Part shown: piece by piece, positions 1 through 8,121 of the stretch
Position numbering within the stretch: the stretch's first letter is position 1
Layout: every line of letters starts with the position of its first letter
DNA from: Caulobacter endophyticus
Lineage (GTDB): Bacteria > Pseudomonadota > Alphaproteobacteria > Caulobacterales > Caulobacteraceae
Direction of reading: 5' to 3'
Assembly: GCF_003116815.1 (NCBI RefSeq)
Contig: NZ_QDKQ01000026.1
Location: 37,480-101,479, forward strand
DNA: 64,000 nt
The notes under the pieces: generated by a model
Databases searched by the model: none
Told to the model about the DNA's origin: nothing
What the model saw: only the letters and a program-made list of their open reading frames with translations
Translations under genes and position numbers: made by a program

Positions 1-1261
1 CGAACTGAATCTCGCGGGCCTCGATCTTCTTGCCCAGATATTCGGGCGTGCGGCCCACCATCAGCCCGGCCACGAACACCGCCAGCAAGGCCATGACGAC
101 CATGATGGCGATCCCAGAGCCGATGCCGCCCGGCAGGATCTCGCCCAGCTGCATCAGGAACATGGTCACCCCGCCGCCCAGCGGCATCAGGCTGGAATGC
201 ATGCCGTTGACCGAGCCGTTGGAGGCGCCCGTGGTCATGGCGGCCCACGCGGCGGTCGAGGGCGCGCCGAAGCGGACCTCCTTGCCTTCCATGTTGACGC
301 TGGCGTCGACATGGGCGGCGACCTGGGCCGGCGGGCCTTGCGTCTCGGTGACGTAGATCGCGCCGGCGCCGGCGCTCAGCAGCACCGCAGCGGCGATCAC
401 CAGGGCGCGAACGTCCTTCCTGGCCAGCACGCTACGGCCGAAGGCGAAGAACGCCGCCCAGCCCAGCACGTTGATCGACACCGCCGTGATCAGGTTGGTC
501 AGCGGCGTGGGATTCTCGAACGGGTGGGCCGAGTTGACGTTGAAGATCCCGCCGCCGTTGATGCCCAGTTGCTTGACGGCCAGCTGGCTGGCGGTGGCGA
601 AGAGCGAGATCTTCTGCTCGCCGCCCTCCAGCGTATGGGCGGTGACGCCGGCGGCCAGGGTCTGGGGCACGCCCAGGGCCGCGAGCACGAGAGCGACGAC
701 CACGCACAGCGGCAACAGCACCCAAAGCGTGGTGCGGATCACGTCGCTCCAGAAGTTGCCGACGTCCTCGCCCTTGTTGGCGATGAAACCGCGCGCCAGG
801 GCCGCGGCGATCGCGGCGCCGGTGGCGGCCGAGACGAAGTTCTGCACCGTCAGCACCAGCATCTGGCTGAGCGTCGACATGGTGGTCTCGCCGCCATAGC
901 TCTGCCAGTTGGTGTTGGTCACGAAGCTGACGGCGGTGTTGAACGCCAGGTGCGGCGACAGGCCCGCAAAGCCTTGCGGGTTCAGCGGCAGAGCGCCCTG
1001 CAGGCGCAACACGCCATAGACCAGAAAGAAGCCGACGGCGTTGAAGGCCAGGAGCGCGCCGGCATAGCCGATCCAGCTCTGGCCCTTGCGCGGGTCGATG
1101 CCGCCCGCCGCGTAGAAGAGGCGCTCGACCGGCGCCAGCAGCGGGTCGAGCCAGGTGCGCTCGCCGTTCCAGACGCGCGACATGTAGACGCCCAGCGGCC
1201 AGCCGATACCGACCGCCAGGCCAAGCGTCAGGGCGATCTCCGCCCATCCTTGCCAATTCAT
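1..1261 (-). CDS. kdpA: Potassium-transporting ATPase subunit A (KdpA), C-terminus off the window
   Basis: KdpA is the potassium-selective channel subunit of the KdpFABC high-affinity K+ uptake P-type ATPase in the inner membrane. The first 420 residues are visible; the family is usually about 560. Filter-type loops are readable: [10 protein letters not shown] near residue 115, GINGGGIFN with [10 protein letters not shown] near 231, and [11 protein letters not shown] near 341. The start is an ATG at 1261, beginning [11 protein letters not shown]. It lies 20 bp downstream of kdpF, so kdpF-kdpA form an operon that runs leftwards, presumably into kdpB and kdpC outside the window. Confidence 0.95.
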   Translation of the reverse strand, partial: MNWQGWAEIALTLGLAVGIGWPLGVYMSRVWNGERTWLDPLLAPVERLFYAAGGIDPRKGQSWIGYAGALLAFNAVGFFLVYGVLRLQGALPLNPQGFAGLSPHLAFNTAVSFVTNTNWQSYGGETTMSTLSQMLVLTVQNFVSAATGAAIAAALARGFIANKGEDVGNFWSDVIRTTLWVLLPLCVVVALVLAALGVPQTLAAGVTAHTLEGGEQKISLFATASQLAVKQLGINGGGIFNVNSAHPFENPTPLTNLITAVSINVLGWAAFFAFGRSVLARKDVRALVIAAAVLLSAGAGAIYVTETQGPPAQVAAHVDASVNMEGKEVRFGAPSTAAWAAMTTGASNGSVNGMHSSLMPLGGGVTMFLMQLGEILPGGIGSGIAIMVVMALLAVFVAGLMVGRTPEYLGKKIEAREIQF

Positions 1262-1281
1262 TTGAGGTTATCCGAGGATCG

Positions 1282-1374
1282 TCAGAAGCGGTCCGGCCGC
1301 ATCAGGGCCGTGACCATGTAGGCCGCGACGACGATCGCCCCGGCCCCCCAAAGCGCGTTCACGAACAGGGTCAT
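1282..1374 (-). CDS. kdpF: KdpF small subunit of the potassium ATPase
   Basis: This 30-residue single-span membrane protein begins MTLFVNALWGAG and ends in MRPDRF. KdpF peptides of this size stabilise the KdpABC complex. Position supports the call: it sits directly upstream of kdpA. Its ATG overlaps the stop of the preceding small ORF in an ATGA arrangement, which suggests translational coupling. Confidence 0.8.
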   Translation of the reverse strand: MTLFVNALWGAGAIVVAAYMVTALMRPDRF

Positions 1375-1454
1375 GCGCGCCTCAATGCGACGGCGAACAG
1401 GCCGAAGAGCACGAAAAGCCCTCCGCCCAGCGCCAGGAATGCGATGTCAGCCAT
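1371..1454 (-). CDS. 27-residue membrane peptide preceding kdpF
   Basis: A single hydrophobic span (MADIAFLALGGG to FGLFAVALRRA) with a basic end. Its stop overlaps the kdpF start by 4 bp, so it appears to be the first cistron of the kdp operon. I recall similar unnamed peptides of 27-30 residues next to kdpF in other alphaproteobacteria. A role in Kdp assembly or expression is inference. A longer start upstream is possible, but the added residues look like non-coding sequence. Confidence 0.5.
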   Translation of the reverse strand: MADIAFLALGGGLFVLFGLFAVALRRA

Positions 1455-1526
1455 GCCGGCCTCCTTCCAGGTTGGCGCGGAAGGGACCACAAGGCCGCGT
1501 AAGGGCTCCATTCGGGAGATGTATGG

Positions 1527-1546
1527 GCCGCATAAGCGCCGCATAA
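1527..1546 (-). promoter_or_regulatory. 11-bp-period direct repeat upstream of kdp, candidate KdpE site
   Basis: On the minus strand TTATGCGGC occurs twice (1538-1546 and 1527-1535) with a period of exactly 11 bp, about 73 bp upstream of the first kdp cistron. Tandem half-sites on one helix face are typical of OmpR/PhoB-type response regulators, to which KdpE belongs. No kdpDE genes are in the window, so assignment to KdpE is inference. Confidence 0.35.
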
Positions 1547-1770
1547 AGACGGCGGGCGACTGGGTATGCTGCAACGCAACACAAGATCAGCCTGAAAGCT
1601 GCGCCGGAAAGCGTCACCCGAAACTGGGCCGCCAGCCTTGCGAACAAGGCGCTTTCGTGACGAGGCCGAGGCTTTGCGAGGATTATCGCGTCGGAGAAAC
1701 TTTGTCCTTGTTTGCAGCGCAAAATCGCGAAACGGTGGAAGCCTTCTCACATCGAACGCGTTCTTGGGTC

Positions 1771-1899
1771 ATGTCGCCGCTGTTCCCCGCCTTGGTCATC
1801 CTGGCCCTGCTGGCGCTGCTGGCCTGGCCCAGCATCGAACCCCGCCTGCGCCGCCGCCTTCGCGGCCGCACCAAGCGCCGTGGGTATTTCCGGGACTAG
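1771..1899 (+). CDS. Possible 42-residue membrane peptide
   Basis: This ORF encodes a hydrophobic segment (SPLFPALVILALLALLAW) followed by an Arg-rich tail ending GYFRD. One membrane span plus a cytoplasmic basic tail is plausible for a small membrane protein. There is no obvious Shine-Dalgarno before the ATG and no family I recognise, so it may be spurious. Confidence 0.25.
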   Translation: MSPLFPALVILALLALLAWPSIEPRLRRRLRGRTKRRGYFRD

Positions 1900-1915
1900 G
1901 GCGTACCCCCAAGAT

Positions 1916-2046
1916 CCTCCCCTGAAGGGCGAGGTGGCCCGAAGGGCCGGAGGGGGAAGTGCCTGACGAGGTCAGTTCCCCCGCCAATGCGGTAATTACT
2001 TCCCCCTCAGTCGCTTCGCGACAGCTCCCCCTTCAGGGGGAGCATT
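1916..2046. repeat. Palindromic intergenic repeat (CTCCCCCTTCAGGGGGAG type)
   Basis: Two related inverted blocks rich in CTCCCC, CTTCAGGGG and GAGGGGG flank a short centre. Inner stems include GTCGCTTCGCGAC and CTCCCCCTTCAGGGGGAG near 2025-2043. It has the look of a dispersed REP-like intergenic element. Related but non-identical elements occur elsewhere in the window (16350-16470, 45222-45365, 49888-49948, 50353-50413). Confidence 0.6.
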
Positions 2047-2056
2047 TGGTGCAACC

Positions 2057-2617
2057 CTACGATTCCAGCTCGATGTCCCAGTAGAGATAGTCGAGCCAGC
2101 TCTCGTGCAGGTGCCCCGGCGGGAACCGGCGGCCGCGGTCCTGGAGCTCGTGCATCGAGGGCCGGCGGGCGGTGTGGAAAGGGTGCATGCCCGCCTCGCG
2201 CGGGGTGCGCCCGCCCTTGGTCAGGTTGCAGGGGGCGCAGGCGGTGACGATGTTCTCCCACGTGGTGCGGCCGCCCTGCGAGCGGGGGATCACGTGGTCG
2301 AAGGTCAGCTCGTCGGGTGAGCCGCAGTATTGGCAGCTGAAGCTGTCGCGCAGGAACAGGTTGAAGCGGGTGAAGGCCGGCGGCCGCTCCTGCGGCACGT
2401 ACTGCTTCAGCGACACCACGCTGGGCAGCTTCATCTCGAAGGATGGCGAATGCACCACGTGGTCGTAGGTCGAGACCACGTCGACGCGATCGAGAAACAC
2501 CGCCTTGATCACCTCCTGCCAGGGCCAGAGGGACAGCGGGTAGTAGCTCAGCGGCCGATAGTCGGCATTGAGCACCAGGGCCGGCATGCCGGACGGGGGA
2601 CGGGTCAGGACCTGCAT
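2057..2617 (-). CDS. HNH endonuclease family protein
   Basis: A 186-residue protein with a classic HNH/McrA-type nuclease motif. A CQYC pair lies near residues 95-98, the catalytic stretch DHVIPRSQGG near 104-113, and N-x(6)-CAPCN near 121-130, which together form the zinc-bound beta-beta-alpha-metal fold. The N-terminal half (LNADYRPLSYYPLSLWPW) is typical of the single-copy, chromosomally conserved HNH proteins of alphaproteobacteria. There is no toxin, restriction or phage context. The physiological role is unknown; DNA repair is possible because an AlkA-like glycosylase is the next gene upstream. Confidence 0.85.
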   Translation of the reverse strand: MQVLTRPPSGMPALVLNADYRPLSYYPLSLWPWQEVIKAVFLDRVDVVSTYDHVVHSPSFEMKLPSVVSLKQYVPQERPPAFTRFNLFLRDSFSCQYCGSPDELTFDHVIPRSQGGRTTWENIVTACAPCNLTKGGRTPREAGMHPFHTARRPSMHELQDRGRRFPPGHLHESWLDYLYWDIELES

Positions 2618-2784
2618 TCAGGACCTCCCGAAAAGGAGCCGAAAACGCTCCTGCGGGGCGTGTACGCGGTCGGACTGAAGACGGGCCTCCTTCCTACGCA
2701 AATCAGGGAATCGCCATTCATTCCCGGACGCACAGAAAGGATGATCCCAATCGGCGACAGAACCAAGACGAAGCTTGTGAAAGT

Positions 2785-3444
2785 TCAGCCCGTCGGCGCC
2801 TGAAGCGTGATCTCGCCGCGCCGAACGCCGCCGTAGCAGGCCCACAGCAGATGCGCCGCCACGCCCCTATAGGGCTTCCAGGCCTCGGCTCGCACATAGG
2901 CGGCCTTCTCGGTCGGGCGAAGCGCATGACCGTCGGCCCACCGCATGGCCTCCTGCAGGGCGATGTCGCCGCCGGGGAAGACGTCGATGCGGCCCTCGCA
3001 GAACATCAGGAAGGTCTCGGCGGTCCACCGCCCTATGCCCTTGATCGCCACCAGGGCCGCCACGGCCTGCTCGTCGGGCATCGCCTTCAGGGCGTCGAAA
3101 TCGCAGGCGCCCGACAGGTGCGCCCCGGCGATCTCGCGCAGATAGCGCACCTTGGGCCGCGAAAGGCCAAGGCCCTGCAGGGCTGGATCATCGAGCGCCA
3201 TGACGGCGGCGGGCGTCAGCTCGGGCAGCCCCGCCTGCACCCGCGCCCAGATGGCGGCGGCGGCGGCGACCGAGATCTGCTGCTCGACGATCATCCGGGC
3301 CAGGCCGGGAAAGCCGCCGGGCCGCAGGCGCCAGTCGAACACCGGCGTCACCGCCTCCAGCCGGGCGAACATCGGGTCGGCGGCGGCGAGGTGCGCGCGG
3401 GCGGCGGCGATCAGGTCGGGGGTGGGAGCGGAGGCGGAAATCAC
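2785..3444 (-). CDS. DNA-3-methyladenine glycosylase, AlkA/HhH-GPD type
   Basis: A base-excision repair glycosylase of about 219 residues. It has a helix-hairpin-helix near residues 130-140 (IKGIGRWTAETF) followed by the Pro/Asp loop FPGGD with the catalytic Asp near 160. It lacks the N-terminal domain of E. coli AlkA, as in the short family members, and would remove alkylated purines from DNA. A GTG at 3444 is preferred as start because the residues after it (ISASAPTPDL) fit the family; a TTG at 3480 is the alternative. The Gre-type gene lies just upstream on the same strand. Confidence 0.85.
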   Translation of the reverse strand: MISASAPTPDLIAAARAHLAAADPMFARLEAVTPVFDWRLRPGGFPGLARMIVEQQISVAAAAAIWARVQAGLPELTPAAVMALDDPALQGLGLSRPKVRYLREIAGAHLSGACDFDALKAMPDEQAVAALVAIKGIGRWTAETFLMFCEGRIDVFPGGDIALQEAMRWADGHALRPTEKAAYVRAEAWKPYRGVAAHLLWACYGGVRRGEITLQAPTG

Positions 3445-3507
3445 GCCGGCGAGGAAGCCCTCGCCGGTCAGAACTGGCAATCCGAATCTTGCGGCGAACG
3501 CATGGCC

Positions 3508-3987
3508 TCAGCCGATGGCGACGATCTCGACCTCGCCGCCGGCCACCATCGCCGTGTCGCCGACACCCTTGCCCATCAAGGCGCGGGCCAGGGGCGAGAC
3601 GTAGGACACCGAACCCTTGGCCGGGTCGGCCTCGTCCTCGCCGACGATGCGGAAGGTCTGGGTGCGGCCGTCCTCGCGGTCGAAGGTCACCGCGTCGCCG
3701 AACTGCACGCTGGTGCGGCCCTCGTCGCGCTCGACCAGTTGGGCGGTGGCGCGGCGCGCAGACCAGTAGCGCAGGTCGCGGGTGGCGCGGGCCATGGCGG
3801 TGCGGTCGTCGGCCACGCCGCCCGCGGCCTGGGCCGCGGCATAGGCGGCGCGGGCGTCGGCGAACTCGGCCTCGATCATCGCCATGCCTTGCGGCGTGAC
3901 GAGATTGGGATGCTGCGAGATCGGACGGTCGGGAAGGTCGGCGGCGAACGCTTCGGCGTCGCCTTCCTTGGTGAAGGCCACGCTCAT
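3508..3987 (-). CDS. GreA/GreB family transcription elongation factor
   Basis: A 159-residue protein with the two Gre parts: an N-terminal helical hairpin (about residues 25-75, containing MAMIEAEF and an Ala-rich helix) and a C-terminal FKBP-like domain with VSYVSPLARALMGKGVGD. Gre factors insert the coiled-coil into the RNA polymerase secondary channel and trigger transcript cleavage in backtracked complexes. It is more GreB/Rnk-like than housekeeping GreA and may be a paralog. The start (MSVAFTKEGD) is chosen over an upstream in-frame start at 4059 because that extension overlaps a small upstream ORF. Confidence 0.8.
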   Translation of the reverse strand: MSVAFTKEGDAEAFAADLPDRPISQHPNLVTPQGMAMIEAEFADARAAYAAAQAAGGVADDRTAMARATRDLRYWSARRATAQLVERDEGRTSVQFGDAVTFDREDGRTQTFRIVGEDEADPAKGSVSYVSPLARALMGKGVGDTAMVAGGEVEIVAIG

Positions 3988-4021
3988 TGAGCAGCTCGCG
4001 AAGAGTTGGAAAAGACGGTCA

Positions 4022-4150
4022 TCAGACGGAAACCCGAGGTGTCGCGGGTCGTTCCGCAAGCCCGGCTATGGCCGAGCGGGGCGCCAGGATCAAGGCGTGG
4101 ATCAGGAGCACCCCGGCGGCCATCCCCAGCGGGACGGCCGCGACGGACAT
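4022..4150 (-). CDS. Small 42-residue hydrophobic protein
   Basis: The ORF begins MSVAAVPLGMAAGVLL and ends TPRVSV. A strong Shine-Dalgarno (AAAAGGACGAA) precedes the ATG. It has one probable membrane helix (residues 5-25) and a short polar tail. It is sandwiched on the same strand between the 37-residue membrane protein and the Gre-type gene, so probably co-transcribed. No family is recognised. Confidence 0.45.
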   Translation of the reverse strand: MSVAAVPLGMAAGVLLIHALILAPRSAIAGLAERPATPRVSV

Positions 4151-4166
4151 TTCGTCCTTTTGGAGC

Positions 4167-4280
4167 CTACAGCGCGATGGCCAGCACGGCGCCGGCGACA
4201 CCGACGGCGGCCACCAGGAAGTAACCGATGGCGACGCGGTCGAAGAGGCCTTCGAAGGCTTCGAAGCTACGGTTGGTCAT
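4167..4280 (-). CDS. Small 37-residue single-span membrane protein
   Basis: The sequence MTNRSFEAFEGLFDRVAIGY is followed by a Val/Ala/Gly-rich transmembrane helix ending AVLAIAL. An AAGGA Shine-Dalgarno lies 6 nt before the ATG. It is the first gene of the leftward transcript that starts at the divergent tetR promoter (4373-4412), so it is a candidate target of that TetR regulator. Function unknown. Confidence 0.55.
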   Translation of the reverse strand: MTNRSFEAFEGLFDRVAIGYFLVAAVGVAGAVLAIAL

Positions 4281-4372
4281 GACACACATCCTTGAAGTTG
4301 GTGCGCGCCGACCCCCTCGGCCGGCGTGGCTCAGTGGCGGTCTCTTGATGGCCGATCCATCTGAACGACGCT

Positions 4373-4412
4373 TAGATAACATGGATCTTAGCGCCGTCAA
4401 GATATCTTGACG
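4373..4412. promoter_or_regulatory. Divergent promoter with an 18-bp perfect palindrome, candidate TetR operator
   Basis: The palindrome CGTCAAGATATCTTGACG at 4395-4412 is perfect. Each half contains a TTGACG hexamer, one per strand, so a bound regulator would cover the -35 boxes of both divergent transcripts. Leftward, TTGACG is followed after 16 bp by TATCTA (4378-4373). Rightward the -10 is poorer. The adjacent tetR gene makes autoregulation the simplest reading. Confidence 0.6.
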
Positions 4413-4457
4413 CTGCTTGGATGGATTTTCCCTACGTAAGGGATAGAGTGGCCGTCG

Positions 4458-5078
4458 ATGACTCTCGCCCAGCCCGAAGCCCGCCCCTATCACCACGGCG
4501 ATCTGAGCCGCGCCCTCGTCGAGGCCGCCCGCAGGATCCTGGAGACCGACGGCCCGGCCGCCCTGTCGCTGAGGGCGGTGGCGCGCGAGGCAGGCGTCAG
4601 CCCGGCCGCGCCCTATCACCACTTCAAGGACAAGGGCCAACTGCTCGACGCCGTGGCCCACGAGGGCTGGGTCGAGCTCGACGCGGCCCTGATGCGCTCG
4701 CGCCAGGACAGCGACGACGACCGTCGCCGGATGACCAGCCTGGGCGTGGCCTACGTCACCTTCGCCCGCGACAACCCCGCCCTCTACCGCGTGATGTACG
4801 ACTGCTCGCGCGACAAGGACGCCCTCCCCGACCAGATGAAGGAGGAAGGCGCCTACTGCCAGGTGCGCAACACCATCGCCCACGCCGCCGGCGAAGGCGT
4901 CTCGGAGATCGACCTGGAACTGGCGACCATCGCCGCCTGGTGCGCCGGCCATGGCCTGGCCGAGATGAGCGGCTTCAAGCAGTTCGAGAGCCTCAAGACC
5001 CTGCTGGGCGGCGAGGAGGCCTTCCTCAAGGCCGTGTTCGACCACCTGGGCATGTTCGCCAAGTTCGATCGCGGATGA
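4458..5078 (+). CDS. TetR/AcrR family regulator with WHG-type C-terminal domain
   Basis: A 206-residue repressor. The N-terminal helix-turn-helix (residues 37-58, LRAVAREAGVSPAAPYHHF) is canonical TetR. The ligand-binding half carries WCAGHGLAEM near residues 155-164, typical of the WHG subgroup. It faces two small membrane-protein genes across a perfect palindrome that is the likely operator. Its TGA overlaps the ATG of gluQ by 4 bp (ATGA), so the two are translationally coupled although functionally unrelated. Confidence 0.9.
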   Translation: MTLAQPEARPYHHGDLSRALVEAARRILETDGPAALSLRAVAREAGVSPAAPYHHFKDKGQLLDAVAHEGWVELDAALMRSRQDSDDDRRRMTSLGVAYVTFARDNPALYRVMYDCSRDKDALPDQMKEEGAYCQVRNTIAHAAGEGVSEIDLELATIAAWCAGHGLAEMSGFKQFESLKTLLGGEEAFLKAVFDHLGMFAKFDRG

Positions 5079-5914
5079 GCTTCGCCACCCGGTTCGCCCC
5101 CTCTCCCACCGGCTACCTGCATCGCGGCCACGCCTTCTCGGCGCTGACGGCCTTTCGGGCCGCTCAGGAAGCCGGCGGCCGCTTCGTGCTGCGTATCGAG
5201 GACATCGACGCCACCCGCAGCCGGCCGGAATACGAGGCCGCGATCCTGGAGGACCTGACCTGGCTGGGCCTTGACTGGGAACGGCCCGTCCGCCGTCAGT
5301 CACAGCACCTGACCGACTATCACGCCGCCATCGAGACCTTGCGCGAACGCGGCCTCGTCTACCGCTGCTTCAAGACCCGCAAGGAGCTGGACATCGGCCG
5401 CGCCCCGCACGAGCCGGCCGTCGCCTACCGCGGCGCGCCTCTCCCAAAGTCCGAGGAAGCCGAGCGCCTGGCGCGTGGCGAGGCCTTCGCCTGGCGGCTG
5501 TCGTTCGACGCGGCGGAAAAGGCGCTGTGCGGCTTTTCGGATCTGTCCTTCGTCGAGCAGGGCGCCGGCCCCGACGGCGAGACTGGAGAGGTGCAGGCCC
5601 GTCCAGAAACCGCTGGCGACATCGTGCTGGCCCGCAAGGACGTCGGCGTCGCCTATCACCTCGCCGTGGTCCTTGATGACGCCCTGCAGGGGATCACCCA
5701 CGTGATCCGGGGCGTAGACCTGTTCGAGGCCGCCCACATCCAGCGCCTGCTGCAGGCCCTGCTCCACCTGCCGACGCCGGTCTACCGCCACCATCGCCTG
5801 CTGGTCGGCCCGGACGGCAGGCGCTACGCAAAGCGCGACAAGGCCCAGACCCTGCAAGAGCTGCGCGCCGCGGGCGTGACGCCGCAGGCGCTCAGGGCGG
5901 AGATGGGCCTCTAG
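5075..5914 (+). CDS. gluQ: Glutamyl-Q tRNA(Asp) synthetase
   Basis: A 279-residue paralog of glutamyl-tRNA synthetase that lacks the anticodon-binding domain. It attaches glutamate to the queuosine base of tRNA-Asp. The class I signature appears as PSPTGYLHRGH (residues 9-19) and the KMSKS-like loop as YAKRDKAQT near 250. Of the family zinc ligands only one cysteine is visible (YRCF near 98), so zinc binding is probably lost. The queuosine biosynthesis genes queC, queE and queD are about 11 kb away in the same window. It converges with the next gene, overlapping its stop by 4 bp. Confidence 0.88.
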   Translation: MSFATRFAPSPTGYLHRGHAFSALTAFRAAQEAGGRFVLRIEDIDATRSRPEYEAAILEDLTWLGLDWERPVRRQSQHLTDYHAAIETLRERGLVYRCFKTRKELDIGRAPHEPAVAYRGAPLPKSEEAERLARGEAFAWRLSFDAAEKALCGFSDLSFVEQGAGPDGETGEVQARPETAGDIVLARKDVGVAYHLAVVLDDALQGITHVIRGVDLFEAAHIQRLLQALLHLPTPVYRHHRLLVGPDGRRYAKRDKAQTLQELRAAGVTPQALRAEMGL

Positions 5915-6225
5915 CCCTCGCCGCCCGCCTGCTCGACCAGTTGGCCCATGGCCCGTAGATATCCGGCGAAGGCCGCCCGGCCGGTCTCGGTCAGGCGCAC
6001 GCGGGTCAGCGGCTTGCGGCCGACGAAGCTCTTGTCGATCGAGACGTAACCAGCCTCCTCCAGCTTGCGCAGGTGGATGGAGAGATTGCCCTGGGTGACC
6101 TCCAGCAGGGTCTTCAGCTCGGTGAAGTCGGCCACCTCGGCGCTGGACAGATAGGCGACGACGCCCAGCCGCACACGGCCATGGATGACGTCGTCGAGCC
6201 CGCTGATGTCGAACCTTGCCGTCAC
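5911..6225 (-). CDS. Winged-helix transcriptional regulator
   Basis: A 104-residue DNA-binding protein of the small MarR/PadR-like winged-helix type. The recognition region is EVTQGNLSIHLRKLEEAGYV (about residues 43-62), followed by a wing with FVGRKPLTRVRLTETG. A GTG start at 6225 lies 7 bp after the stop of the membrane-protein gene, so the two form an operon. Pairs of such regulators with a multi-span membrane protein are common in alphaproteobacteria. The target is unknown. Confidence 0.8.
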   Translation of the reverse strand: MTARFDISGLDDVIHGRVRLGVVAYLSSAEVADFTELKTLLEVTQGNLSIHLRKLEEAGYVSIDKSFVGRKPLTRVRLTETGRAAFAGYLRAMGQLVEQAGGEG

Positions 6226-6232
6226 GATCGTC

Positions 6233-6877
6233 TCAGGCGTCCAGGCCAGCGGGCCGGCCCATGGCCTGGCGCATCATGAAGAAGCCATGCGCGGCCATGA
6301 AGGCGAACAGGCCAAAGCTCGCGACCAGCAGGTAGAGGCCCGCGCGATCGACCAGCAGCCCCATGGCGACGCCCGCGGCCAGCCAGCCCAGCGAGACCGC
6401 CAGCATCCAGGCGCGCTTGCGCAAAGCAAAGACCGCGTACCAGACCGCCCCCTGCAGCACGAACACCACCGCCGGATGGTACAGCCAGTAGCGGAAGTCG
6501 TGGTTCCTGGCGGCCGCCACGGCGAAGACGATGATCAGCGCCAGGTTGGCCAGGCCCGCCCCCGAGAAGGCCGCATTGATGGCCCTGTGGGTCACGCCGG
6601 CCTTGGGCTTGCGGCGCTCGACCACGATGACGATCGTCATGAGGATCAGGAAGATCACCGTCGGCAGCCAGGCCAGGATCAGGTTGCCCAGCCCGCCCAG
6701 GCTCACCAGGCCGTGCTCCTGGGCGACGTAGACCAGGCACTGGACGCCGTAGAGCAGGCCTGCCGAGCCGTAGAGCGCGCCGCCGGCCACGCCCAGGCCC
6801 GCCCGCTCGGTTCCGCCCTCGGCCAGGCCGCGCAGGAAGGCCAGGTCGTCCTGCACCGTCTTCAGCTTGTCGTTCAT
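6233..6877 (-). CDS. Multi-span integral membrane protein
   Basis: A 214-residue protein with about six hydrophobic helices, including segments at GNLILAWLPTVIFLILMTIV, LALIIVFAVAAA and LLVASFGLFAFMAAHGFF. The N-terminus MNDKLKTVQDDLAFLRGLAE is a cytoplasmic helix. It is co-transcribed with the downstream winged-helix regulator. I do not recognise a catalytic motif. Confidence 0.7.
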   Translation of the reverse strand: MNDKLKTVQDDLAFLRGLAEGGTERAGLGVAGGALYGSAGLLYGVQCLVYVAQEHGLVSLGGLGNLILAWLPTVIFLILMTIVIVVERRKPKAGVTHRAINAAFSGAGLANLALIIVFAVAAARNHDFRYWLYHPAVVFVLQGAVWYAVFALRKRAWMLAVSLGWLAAGVAMGLLVDRAGLYLLVASFGLFAFMAAHGFFMMRQAMGRPAGLDA

Positions 6878-6909
6878 GGGCGCGGCTCCGTAGGCGGCAT
6901 CATGCAGGG

Positions 6910-8121
6910 TCAAAGGATTCGTCCCAACAGCGGCATGCGGCGCAGGGCGATGGTCGACAGCCAGCTCAGCGCCGTCGCGCCCACGAACACCGCTGCAGCC
7001 TTGGCCAGGCCGCTCCAGTCCTGCGGCAGCAGCATCCAGGCCAGCCACGAGGTGAAGACGTAGTGCAGCAGGTACATGCCGTAGGCGTTGGCCTGCAGGC
7101 TAGCGCCGATTTTTCCGGTCCGGCGCACGAAGCGCAGGAAGGTCGCCAGGGCGGCGAAGGACAGCGTGGCGCAGGCCAGGGTGAACATCGTCCCGCCGAA
7201 CACGTCGAGGAACGGTCTGGGCGGCGGGTTGGGCGAGAAGGCGACGATCAGGGTCGCCACGCCGCCGACGATCGGCAGGATCGGCGCCAGCTGCCAGGCC
7301 CACCAGCGCTTGGCCAGCTTGCCGTCTGGGTCGGTCAGGCCCCGCCCGACGCCGGCCGCGCCGACGGCAATCCCCGCCAGGAAGTAGGCGAAGTAGTGCC
7401 CGATGCGGGCTGTCTGCACCGTGAACGGCCCGATCATCGTCCAGTGGCCGAACGGCGTCGTCATCACCAGCGGCAGGTAGGCCAGGGTGCTGATCAGCAC
7501 GAGCCCCCAGAAGAACCGGGCCGGCTTGCGCTCGGCGCTCTTGGCCAGGCCGGCCAGGCGGTCGAGCAGGCCGGGCGCGACGGCGTAGGCGCACGCCGCG
7601 ATCGCCCCGAAGGCTAGCAGCACCCAGAGGAACCAGGCTGGCCCGGCCGGCCAGAACGGCAGGCGGATCCAGGCCTGCACGAAGCCCGCCAGCGACGGCG
7701 CGCCGCCCGACTGCAGCCAGGCCGGATAATAGGCCAGCGGCGCCAGCAGGGCCGCGGAGACCACGAACGGAATCCCCAGGCGCAGGGCGCGGCTCTTCAG
7801 GAACCCGCCCGCCCCCTTGGCCCGCAGGCCGTCGGCGACGAACAGCCCGGAGATGAAGAACATCAGCGACATGAAGAACATGTCGTTGACCAGGGTCAGG
7901 ATTCCGAACGCTCCCACCCTCTGCGGATCCACGACCGGAAAGGCGGTCCACAGGATCGGCTGGGCGTCGAACGCCTTCGGGGCCGGCGCCTACGGATGAT
8001 AGGTCATCGCCGTGTGGTGGAAGATCACCAGCAGGGTGACGAAGGCGCGCAGGGCGCCGATCGGGGCGTTGCGACCGTCGATAACGGCCGTCTTCTCTGA
8101 AGCGCTGAGCGGCGCGTGCAT
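6910..8121 (-). pseudogene. Acyltransferase 3 family gene interrupted by an amber stop
   Basis: From the ATG at 8121 the frame encodes about 403 codons of a multi-span acyltransferase 3 (OafA/OpgC-like) protein, but codon 44 is TAG (7992-7990), straight after the motif IFHHTAMTYHP. The rest is intact: SLMFFISGLFVADG, GPAWFLWVLLAF, GHYFAYFLAGI and the C-terminal span LLHYVFTSWLAWMLL. The HH pair in the first helix is the usual catalytic site, so restart at an internal codon such as GTG 7932 would give a protein without it. TAC or TAT to TAG is a one-base change, so this is a recent nonsense mutation or a sequencing error. Confidence 0.8.

Larger units (their letters stand above)
1455..2056. 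other. Intergenic region between kdp and the HNH gene
   Basis: About 600 bp without a convincing larger gene. It holds the kdp promoter region on the left (direct repeat at 1527-1546), a weak small ORF at 1771-1899 and a palindromic repeat element at 1916-2046. I see nothing else in it. Confidence 0.6.

Noticed and set aside
197..1321. Long plus-strand open frame opposite kdpA
   Set aside because: It is the antisense shadow of kdpA. The Arg/Gly/Asp-rich composition is typical of reversed high-GC coding DNA.
2057..2617. HNH gene as part of a restriction or phage-defence system
   Set aside because: No methyltransferase, helicase or other defence gene is adjacent. The protein looks like the conserved single-copy chromosomal HNH protein of the group.
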